This document shows, piece after piece, positions 1 to 5,731 of a stretch of DNA of 35,424 bases (position 1 is the stretch's first letter; every line of letters starts with the position of its first letter). The notes under the pieces are model-generated. The model ran no database searches, was not told the DNA's origin, and saw only the letters and a list, made by a program, of their open reading frames with translations. Origin of the DNA: CAYZXK01 sp964482395 (GTDB taxonomy: Bacteria > Planctomycetota > Phycisphaerae > UBA1845 > Fen-1342); assembly GCA_964482395.1 (NCBI GenBank), contig CAYZXK010000091.1, positions 1 to 35,424 of the forward strand, in the 5' to 3' direction. The position numbers and the translations under genes were made by a program.

Positions 1-1
1 G

Positions 2-508
2 GATAAGAACGTGGGCGGCGCGTCGGACTGGAAGAACGGCCGGCTGGCCTTCGCGGTCGACGCCTTTGGCTCGCCGGTGCTGTACTACGCAGCCAACGAC
101 CAGGCCGCCGACCCGTTCTCGCAGCCCACCGGCGGACCGCAGGACGGCCCCACCTATGGCCGCTACACCCAATGGGACAACGCCCCTTTCACCGGATCAG
201 CCTCCGGTACCCCCATCTTCGGCGAGCAGCCCGGGATCGACCTCGGCGGCGGGAAGGTCGCTACCGGACCCGACATCTACCACTGGTTGTACTACCTCGG
301 CTGGCCGGGCAGCGACCCAAGCCAGCGGCCGCCCGACAAGACCTTCGCCGGCGTGGTGTATGACCGCGCGCTGTTCGATCAGACCAAGCAGTCGTCTGGG
401 GGGAAAGAAACCGGCAAGGTCTGGCCGCGTCGGCCGGACACGTTCTTCTTCATCTCCGCCGGAAAGGACGGCATCTACGGTACCAGCGACGACGTCACGA
501 GCTTTTGA
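2..508 (+). CDS. GspG-like type II pseudopilin, C-terminal part (5' end outside window)
   Basis: The reading frame is open from the first bases of the window, so the start and the hydrophobic prepilin helix lie upstream. The visible 168 residues form a soluble C-terminal domain that resembles the next gene. Both have a G-x-PVLYY/W segment (here FGSPVLYYAAND), a late RPDTFFFISAG/RPDSYLLITPG strand, and a final acidic loop (GKDGIYGTSDDV). In GspG pseudopilins such an Asp-rich loop near the C-terminus binds calcium, so Ca2+ binding is a reasonable inference. The role would be as a subunit of a type II secretion or type IV pilus-like pseudopilus. It ends with TGA at 506-508, 175 nt before the next pseudopilin. 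Similarity to the neighbour is direct; the family name rests on that comparison because the N-terminus is not in view. Confidence 0.75.
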   Translation, partial: DKNVGGASDWKNGRLAFAVDAFGSPVLYYAANDQAADPFSQPTGGPQDGPTYGRYTQWDNAPFTGSASGTPIFGEQPGIDLGGGKVATGPDIYHWLYYLGWPGSDPSQRPPDKTFAGVVYDRALFDQTKQSSGGKETGKVWPRRPDTFFFISAGKDGIYGTSDDVTSF

Positions 509-540
509 GGCAGCATGCGTAGGTCCGGACCGGCGATTAG

Positions 541-593
541 AACGCGAAACGCCAGCGAGCGCCCCGTGAAAACGCGAAGCGCCAGCGAGCGCC
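541..593. repeat. Direct repeat, two copies of a 23-bp GCGAARCGCCAGCGAGCGCC element
   Basis: Copies at 541-563 and 571-593 differ at one position and are spaced 30 bp apart. They lie in the 175-nt gap between the first two pseudopilin genes. The CCAGCGAGCG core resembles intergenic GCGAGCG-type repeats common in planctomycete genomes (general knowledge). The gap has no other visible feature except the ribosome binding site of the next gene. Confidence 0.7.
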
Positions 594-683
594 GTCAACC
601 AGGGCGGCTGCTTGCACTGGACGTTCTGGCCGGGGCCGCCGGCTCGCCCCGCGGCTCTTCAACTTACGACGGGAGTACTGACC

Positions 684-1799
684 ATGAATAAGCGTTGCGA
701 CCTGCCGGGCGCGGACCCTCCCATTGGCCCCTTCATCGTCCAGCGCCCGTTGCCACGTTCCCACCTTCCCACGTTCCCACCCGCCTTCACCCTGGTCGAA
801 CTGCTGGTGGTGATCGTCGTCATCTCGATCCTCATCGGCCTGTTGGTGCCGGCGGTGGGTGCGGTCCGCCGAATCGGCCGCGAGACCGCCAGCAAGTCGG
901 TGCTGACCGCGATCGAGACCGGCCTGGAGATGTACAAGGCCAATGAGAAGCTCGGCGGCTCATATCCCCCGTCAGCGTCGGATGCCACGGGTAGCCCGTT
1001 GGCATTCGGTAACGTCTACAGCCCGTTCGTTACCAACCAGTTCACCCCCATCGGCATCTCGGGGGCCGGGCTGCTGGTGTGGGCTCTGTCGGGTGCGGAC
1101 TCACTCGGCACGCCCGGTTTCCGGGACACGCGGAACAACGGGTTATGGTCCGACGATACGGGCAAGAACTACGACCCATCGACGCCGCCAATGAGCGGCT
1201 TGTACGCCCTCAACAATTCCCAGCAGCCGGCCCACCCACGCTACGGTCCGTTCATTGATCTCAGCAAGGTGAAAATGACGCGGAACGAGGGAACCGCGGA
1301 CCAGCCGAATTTCGTAATACCAGCCGAGCGCGAGGCTCTTGGCGGCACACCGACCGCTCGGCCGTACCCCATGTATCTCGATGGCTTCGGCTACCCAGTG
1401 CTGTACTGGCGGGCCGACCCGGCCGGACGCTACCATTCTGACTGGTCACCCATTGAGGGCGCCTCCCAGAATTGGCGCGGCATCTACCACTGTGCCGACA
1501 ACGGTTGGCTGGTTGGTTCGCGCACGGCAGCGGAGGGGCAGAGCTGGGACTCAAAGCTCGAACTCAGAAAGGACCGCCAAGCCCACGCGCTCGGATGCGG
1601 ACCTTTCTCGGTGTATAGCGCTTACGACGTAAACAACCAGCCGCCGGCCGGAACTTTCCAGGCGTACATCCGCAACATGACGGTGCAGGCCCGGCTGGAG
1701 CCGCATCGGCCGGATTCGTACTTGCTGATTACCCCGGGAGCGGACGCCCGGTACGGCACGGCCGACGACGTGGCCAACTTCCAGCATAACGGACAATGA
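684..1799 (+). CDS. GspG-like type II secretion pseudopilin with prepilin N-terminal motif
   Basis: A 371-residue prepilin-type protein. The chosen ATG at 684 has GGGAG at 671-675, 8 nt upstream; an upstream in-frame start at 612 lacks this support. A 34-residue proline-rich leader ends at PPA, followed by FTLVELLVVIVVISILIG, the classic prepilin helix with Glu at +5. Cleavage by prepilin peptidase would fall between Ala34 and Phe35; Ala at -1 replaces the usual Gly. The large C-terminal domain ends in the acidic loop ADARYGTADDV, as in the preceding gene, suggesting calcium binding and tandem duplication. Part of the leader is encoded by an 8-bp tandem repeat (748-779). The stop overlaps the next start by ATGA, so the two genes are probably translationally coupled. 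The pseudopilin call is solid; assignment to a particular secretion system is inferred. Confidence 0.88.
   Translation: MNKRCDLPGADPPIGPFIVQRPLPRSHLPTFPPAFTLVELLVVIVVISILIGLLVPAVGAVRRIGRETASKSVLTAIETGLEMYKANEKLGGSYPPSASDATGSPLAFGNVYSPFVTNQFTPIGISGAGLLVWALSGADSLGTPGFRDTRNNGLWSDDTGKNYDPSTPPMSGLYALNNSQQPAHPRYGPFIDLSKVKMTRNEGTADQPNFVIPAEREALGGTPTARPYPMYLDGFGYPVLYWRADPAGRYHSDWSPIEGASQNWRGIYHCADNGWLVGSRTAAEGQSWDSKLELRKDRQAHALGCGPFSVYSAYDVNNQPPAGTFQAYIRNMTVQARLEPHRPDSYLLITPGADARYGTADDVANFQHNGQ
748..779 (+). repeat. 8-bp tandem repeat CGTTCCCA (family B), about 4 units, inside a prepilin leader
   Basis: Units CGTTGCCA, CGTTCCCA, CCTTCCCA and CGTTCCCA run without gaps and encode leader residues about 22-32 of the GspG-like protein. 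They stop 6-7 nt before the codon of the cleavage-site Phe. Related units are in the leaders of the next gene (1947-1978) and, on the opposite strand, of the GspI- and GspJ-like genes. Confidence 0.8.
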
Positions 1800-2908
1800 C
1801 GGTCGGAGCAGCCACGAAGCCACGGAGCCACGCAGCCACGAAGGGAGTAGGGGCCTGCGCCTCCGCGCGGCCGCACGCCGAGTCGGCATCCGGTAGCGTC
1901 GTCGTACTGCCAGCAATCAACGGCACGGAGTGCAACCGCCTAATCACGTTCCCGCGTTCCCCCATTGCTACGTTTCCACGCCGCCGCCCGGCCTTTACTC
2001 TCACCGAAGTCCTCATCGTCATTGTGGTCATCAGCATTCTGATCGGGGCCATCAGCGTGGTCGGCGTAAAGGCCCTGCGCAGCCACAAGGTCAAACTCAC
2101 CGAAACCATCATGAACAACGTCAAGCTGGCCATCGACCAGTTCGCCAACCAGAACCCCCTGGCCAGCATCTACGATCGACCGAACGCCCGGACCTTCGGG
2201 CCTTATCCGCCGTACCAGCTCAAGTGCAGCGGTCCGTACCCCGTGCCGTACACCGTCGCGGGAGTCCTGGAGCCGTACGACCTCTACGATCCCGACCAGA
2301 ACCATAGTTACGTCCTCGCCGACCGGCTGCATCGCGACCTGGGGAACCGTTACGGCAACGTCGCGGACTGGGTGAAGATCGACGAACTGACGCAAGCCAA
2401 GCGTAAGGACGACGATATCCGAGCGCTGTACGTGTACCTCAAGCTCCGCGCCCCGCAGGCCCTTTCGCAGGTCCCGCCCACCGCGATAAAGCCGCTCGAT
2501 CCCGGCTTTCCTGAGTACGTGAATCCGACGGGTGCCGGCACAGCTCCGGGGACGAACGGCTTGATCGATGTGCTCGGCATTCACGACGCCTGGGGCGTGC
2601 CGCTGGATTATTTCCTGTACGTCAAGCTCGAGTTCGGGGCGCTTCCCGGGGCCGCCGGCACCGGCTGGTACATCGCGGATCGCCGGCCGGTCTTGCGATC
2701 CCGCGGCATCAGTCGCGAGGAATACGATGCCGGCGTCGACGACCCGCAGCGCTGGATCTTCAGCGATCCATTCCCTGCGCCCGCGGCCAAGGTCCGAAAC
2801 AGCGATGGCCTGCTAACGGGGACTGGGCGCGGCTGCGACGGCTGCGGCTGGGCGCGGGCCGTAGCCCTCGGCGAAACCTATACTTACGTCGATACCTCGT
2901 CCCCATAA
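1796..2908 (+). CDS. GspG-like type II pseudopilin with unusually long leader
   Basis: A 370-residue prepilin-type protein starting at the ATG that overlaps the previous TGA (ATGA). No other ATG is available in frame before the prepilin helix. The leader is about 66 residues, far longer than the usual 6-30. It contains an 8-bp repeat of family A in inverted orientation (1808-1842) and family B (1947-1978). The motif PA|FTLTEVLIVIVVISILIG follows, with Glu at +5 and Ala at -1. The mature domain has no obvious catalytic motif; it has several Tyr/Pro-rich segments and ends with a Cys-containing GRGCDGCGW stretch, which could form a disulfide. It lacks the GTxDDV loop of its upstream paralogues. 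The role is inferred as a pseudopilus subunit from the helix and the operon. Confidence 0.85.
   Translation: MTVGAATKPRSHAATKGVGACASARPHAESASGSVVVLPAINGTECNRLITFPRSPIATFPRRRPAFTLTEVLIVIVVISILIGAISVVGVKALRSHKVKLTETIMNNVKLAIDQFANQNPLASIYDRPNARTFGPYPPYQLKCSGPYPVPYTVAGVLEPYDLYDPDQNHSYVLADRLHRDLGNRYGNVADWVKIDELTQAKRKDDDIRALYVYLKLRAPQALSQVPPTAIKPLDPGFPEYVNPTGAGTAPGTNGLIDVLGIHDAWGVPLDYFLYVKLEFGALPGAAGTGWYIADRRPVLRSRGISREEYDAGVDDPQRWIFSDPFPAPAAKVRNSDGLLTGTGRGCDGCGWARAVALGETYTYVDTSSP
1808..1842 (-). repeat. 8-bp tandem repeat, family A in inverted orientation (GCAGCCAC/GGAGCCAC)
   Basis: Four units, GCAGCCAC, GAAGCCAC, GGAGCCAC and GCAGCCAC, are followed by a partial fifth. On the opposite strand these read GTGGCTBC, the same family as in the three downstream pseudopilin leaders. 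The array begins 12 bp after the start codon of the second complete pseudopilin gene and is read through as leader sequence. Confidence 0.8.
1947..1978 (+). repeat. 8-bp tandem repeat CGTTCCCN (family B), degenerate
   Basis: Units CGTTCCCG, CGTTCCCC, CATTGCTA and CGTTTCCA encode leader residues about 51-61 of the pseudopilin starting at 1796. They are followed closely by the codons of the prepilin helix (FTLTEV). The position relative to the helix matches the family B array of the preceding gene. Confidence 0.7.
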
Positions 2909-3218
2909 GACAGGTGGCGGAGGTTACAATTCTGGCGCTGGAAGTGGCTTTTGGAGTGTCAGGTTGCCAGACCGACAGCTAACGGTGCCCAAGGCGGCCG
3001 GGTCTCTGATCCGAGCCGCGAGCGTGAGCGAGCGGTTAACCCCGCCGCGAGTGGACCCGTCGCTTACGCGCCGGGCTCGGCCGCCGGCGTGCCACTGCTG
3101 CGTCAGCAGTGGCAGAACAGCGGGCCAGTACCGCTCACAGCGCAGTGTTACACCATGCCGCGGCACTGGTCGCAGAGCAGTGGCACAACAATCACGACCC
3201 GCCACTGCTCATAGAGCA
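2909..3218. other. 310-nt spacer rich in repeats upstream of the GspH-like gene
   Basis: The spacer holds a GAGCGTGAGCGAG-type element (3011-3040) and most of a cluster of palindromes (3089-3227). A + strand frame runs through it from 2964 into the GspH-like gene, but it is entirely repeat-derived and not protein-like. No convincing promoter was seen. Confidence 0.6.
3011..3040 (+). repeat. REP-like element with GCGAGCGTGAGCGAGCGG core
   Basis: The core lies in the spacer before the GspH-like gene. A related element in opposite orientation is at 8311-8340 (CTCGCTCACGTTCCGGGTTC). Elements with a GAGCGTGAGCGAG core are dispersed in many planctomycete intergenic regions (general knowledge, not checked here). 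Confidence 0.6.
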
Positions 3219-3227
3219 ATGGCACAC
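3089..3227. repeat. Cluster of four imperfect palindromes, GCCACTGCT...AGCAGTGGC (family C)
   Basis: The first unit is a perfect 10-bp inverted repeat with a 3-nt loop: GCCACTGCTG (3091-3100) and CAGCAGTGGC (3104-3113). Degenerate units follow near 3129-3150 and 3163-3184. The last has GCCACTGCTC (3201-3210) and GAGCAATGGC (3214-3223). Two more units are in the GspJ-like leader (5776-5834). The right arm of the last unit contains the probable ATG of the GspH-like gene. Confidence 0.75.
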
Positions 3228-4226
3228 GACGACGCTCCCGTTCGTGGCTCCGTGGCTCCGTGGCTCCGTGGCTCCGTGGCTCCGTGGCTTTGTGGCTCGT
3301 CTCGGTCCTTTACTCTGGTGGAGATGATCCTGGTCGTGGCGGTTATCGCTCTGATTCTGGTTTTGGCGGTGCCGGCGCTCAGCTCGTTGGGGGCCGAGGC
3401 CCGGCTGACTGCCGCCCAGCAGACCATCCAGGCCCTGACCACCCGGGCCTATCTCCTTTCGCTAGCCGACCGGACCATGACCGCGGTCCGCTTCTTCCCC
3501 GCCGAATGGGACGTGCCGGCGGATTCGGAATCCGAGCGTGCCGCCGCCCGCGGCCGACAGAATCTGGCCATCTATAGCTACGTCGGCTCCACCGTCCAGG
3601 AATATCCGCCATTCAGCGGCAACTTCGTGGTCAAGCCGGCCGAGTACTTCGAGCGGGCCAAAGACCTGGGCTCCAGCCGGCTGCCGGAAGACGTCTGGGC
3701 CGCCCCGCTGGAAGCGCTGAGCTCCCAGGCCACGACGCTGAACGGAGCCGACGTGGACGGCTCGAATCCGTATCAGCGCACGTACGACCCCTTCGGCCCA
3801 AAGTTCGTTCTGAACGGCGTCATCGATCGGCTACGGTTCAACGCCGAGCGGGACGCTTCTGATAGCGACGACCACGCCAGTCGCGTTTTCCTCAACGCCG
3901 ACGATTTCCTGTTGGTTTTTGATCCGCAGACCGGCCTGCGGACCGGCACGCCGGAGCCGGTTCACCTGCGGGCCTATGCCCCACCCCGGCGCGACCTGGG
4001 CGAGACCAATTCCTGGGGCGAGACCGACCAGCCCGCCGGCGTGCCGTATCAGCGCTATAGTTTCTCCGGCCTGGTGACCTACCGGCGCGAGCCGTTCGTT
4101 ACGCTGGGGGCCAATGCGGACGGTGATCGCCGATACGAGTTACTGCGTGACAGCGGGCGGCCGTTCCTGGTGCACCGCTTCAGCGGCGGATTGCTGGCGG
4201 GGCTTCAGCATCCGGCTTCCCCGTGA
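3219..4226 (+). CDS. GspH-like type II pseudopilin
   Basis: A 335-residue prepilin-type protein if translation starts at the ATG at 3219. The frame is open back to 2964, but that part is made of repeats. The leader is about 30 residues and consists largely of an 8-residue repeat (APWLRGSV) encoded by the 8-bp array at 3244-3299. The helix is S|FTLVEMILVVAVIALILVL with Glu at +5; the -1 residue is Ser rather than Gly, which is unusual. The next region (AEARLTAAQQTIQALTTRAYLL) resembles GspH/FimT minor pseudopilins. The gene ends in a GTGA overlap with the GspI-like gene, so it belongs to the operon. The helix is certain; the GspH subtype is likely from sequence and position; the exact start is uncertain. 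Confidence 0.82.
   Translation: MAHDDAPVRGSVAPWLRGSVAPWLCGSSRSFTLVEMILVVAVIALILVLAVPALSSLGAEARLTAAQQTIQALTTRAYLLSLADRTMTAVRFFPAEWDVPADSESERAAARGRQNLAIYSYVGSTVQEYPPFSGNFVVKPAEYFERAKDLGSSRLPEDVWAAPLEALSSQATTLNGADVDGSNPYQRTYDPFGPKFVLNGVIDRLRFNAERDASDSDDHASRVFLNADDFLLVFDPQTGLRTGTPEPVHLRAYAPPRRDLGETNSWGETDQPAGVPYQRYSFSGLVTYRREPFVTLGANADGDRRYELLRDSGRPFLVHRFSGGLLAGLQHPASP
3244..3299 (+). repeat. 8-bp tandem repeat GTGGCTCC (family A), 7 units
   Basis: Five perfect GTGGCTCC units are followed by GTGGCTTT and GTGGCTCG, with no spacer. Because 8 and 3 share no factor, three units make an 8-residue peptide repeat. The array encodes most of the GspH-like leader and ends about 9 nt before the Phe codon of the prepilin helix. 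Confidence 0.92.
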
Positions 4227-5731
4227 GGTGTTCAGTGCGGAGCGTGAACGTGGGAATTCCGGCGCGGCGCCAGCCAGAGGAGAATCCCCGCTCGCCGGAA
4301 GGAACGTGGGAACGGTCCCCCTTCGCAGCTCCGTGGCTCCGTGGCTCCGTGGCTTCCTCGTGGCTCCGAGGCTCCGTGGCTTCGTGGCTTGGTGGCTATT
4401 CTCCCGGCTTCAGCCTGGCCGAGATGATGATCGCGTTGGCGATCCTGGCCATGGGGCTGCTGGTGATCGGGGCGGCGTTGCCGGTCGGATTCCGCTACAC
4501 CCGCGAGTCGGTCAACCTTGCCACCGGCCAGGCCGCGGCCGAACACGCTCTCGACCTTATTGAGCAGTACATCAACATACCAGCCCAGGTTCTTGACGCC
4601 AGCGACGTGTTGATCCGGGCGCCGGTCCTGTTCGTGCCACGAAATCCGAACTCGGGCGGACGCGGTGCTTTCCTGCGTGATTACGAACCGCGGATCAAAG
4701 TCCGTCCATTATGCCCGGCGAATATCGTCGCGACCCCTGGCCATCCCTGCTACGGGGCTGAGTTCGGCACCGGGCCCGGGTGCCCTTGGCTGGTTGCGTC
4801 GGCCGTGGAGTGGGTCATTGGAGAGTGGCTCCCGGCCGGCTGCCATGACGCCCGCGAGTGGGACGAGTTCAACTGGCTGCGGCCGGCCTTGCCGTCGATC
4901 TGCACGGTCTATCCGCCAGTAACTCCTGACGACGCCTCAGAGTGGGATCCGAGCCGCTTCTTCGGGGCCCCGTACGAGCTGCGTCCCATAAATCAGGGCT
5001 CGGAAACGCTCCGGGCACTGGGACGGGGGATAGTCTGGACCGCGTGCTATCGGCGTGTGGCCTACGACGACAAGAGCACTGCGGGATACGAAGGAGATCC
5101 GACGCTCTACGAGTTTGTCGCGGTGGCGGTACGCAAGCCTTCCGTCAGGCACCGCTTTCCGGTGCAGCCGGGCTATGCGGCTGCGCTCAGCGCAAGCTCG
5201 GTCGACTCGGGCGCGCCGGTGCCGTGGCTGGTTGAGTTTGACCAACTACCGTCGCCGCCGCGAGGCTTTGATTACAACACAGGCTTTCCGCTCGACGCGG
5301 ACGGAAACCCGCTGATAGAAGGCCATGCGCCGGCGACGTTGACCTTCCGTTGCCCGCAGGACCAGGCCGGGTTGTTTCCGGTCGGCGCCATCTTCATCCC
5401 CGCCCGGAACGACGTTACGCCGGATTGCTCGCTGGTTACTTTTACCGATCGCGTGGGCCTGGGGCCGCCGGCACCGACCACGCTGCCGATTTACGAAGTA
5501 GTCGAGCGGCCCGACGCGAATACCGTAATCGTAAAGTACAACGGCTATTATCCCATGAAGGGTACGCCGGGCGTTTCGGCGCTGGCCACACCGGATCCGT
5601 CCGAGTGGCCGGTGTGGGTGGTTCCGCCTTGCTATGAGGAGCGCGACTCGGCCGGGAATCCGGTCATGTCGGATCGGTCGCCGATCGTGGCGATCGCCCG
5701 GCGTTACGTGCGGCTGCGTGAGATTCCATGA
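4223..5731 (+). CDS. GspI/PilV-like type II pseudopilin
   Basis: A 502-residue prepilin-type protein starting at GTG 4223, which overlaps the upstream TGA as GTGA. The 62-residue leader contains copies of GAACGTGGGAA (4246-4256, 4302-4314) and a family A array (4325-4399). Cleavage is predicted at SPG|FSLAEMMIALAILAMGLLVIG, with canonical Gly at -1 and Glu at +5. AEMMIALAILAMGL is typical of the GspI/PilV/FimT group. The mature domain is much larger than classical GspI (about 120 residues). It contains many aromatic and Cys residues and a segment similar to surface or extracellular domains, but no recognised catalytic motif. The stop overlaps the next gene by ATGA. The likely role is a minor pseudopilin at the pilus tip; the large domain may carry a specific function. 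Confidence 0.85.
   Translation: MRCSVRSVNVGIPARRQPEENPRSPEGTWERSPFAAPWLRGSVASSWLRGSVASWLGGYSPGFSLAEMMIALAILAMGLLVIGAALPVGFRYTRESVNLATGQAAAEHALDLIEQYINIPAQVLDASDVLIRAPVLFVPRNPNSGGRGAFLRDYEPRIKVRPLCPANIVATPGHPCYGAEFGTGPGCPWLVASAVEWVIGEWLPAGCHDAREWDEFNWLRPALPSICTVYPPVTPDDASEWDPSRFFGAPYELRPINQGSETLRALGRGIVWTACYRRVAYDDKSTAGYEGDPTLYEFVAVAVRKPSVRHRFPVQPGYAAALSASSVDSGAPVPWLVEFDQLPSPPRGFDYNTGFPLDADGNPLIEGHAPATLTFRCPQDQAGLFPVGAIFIPARNDVTPDCSLVTFTDRVGLGPPAPTTLPIYEVVERPDANTVIVKYNGYYPMKGTPGVSALATPDPSEWPVWVVPPCYEERDSAGNPVMSDRSPIVAIARRYVRLREIP
4325..4399 (+). repeat. 8-bp tandem repeat GTGGCTCC (family A), degenerate, about 9 units
   Basis: Units GTGGCTCC, GTGGCTTC, GAGGCTCC and GTGGCTTG recur, with one small interruption (CCTC near 4366). 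The array is translated as WLRGSVAS-type leader of the GspI-like protein. It ends about 9 nt before the Gly-Phe cleavage codons. Confidence 0.88.

Noticed and set aside
3089..3299. CRISPR-like array before the GspH-like gene
   Set aside because: Units are 8 bp without spacers, or imperfect palindromes at irregular spacing; there are no unique spacers and no cas genes.
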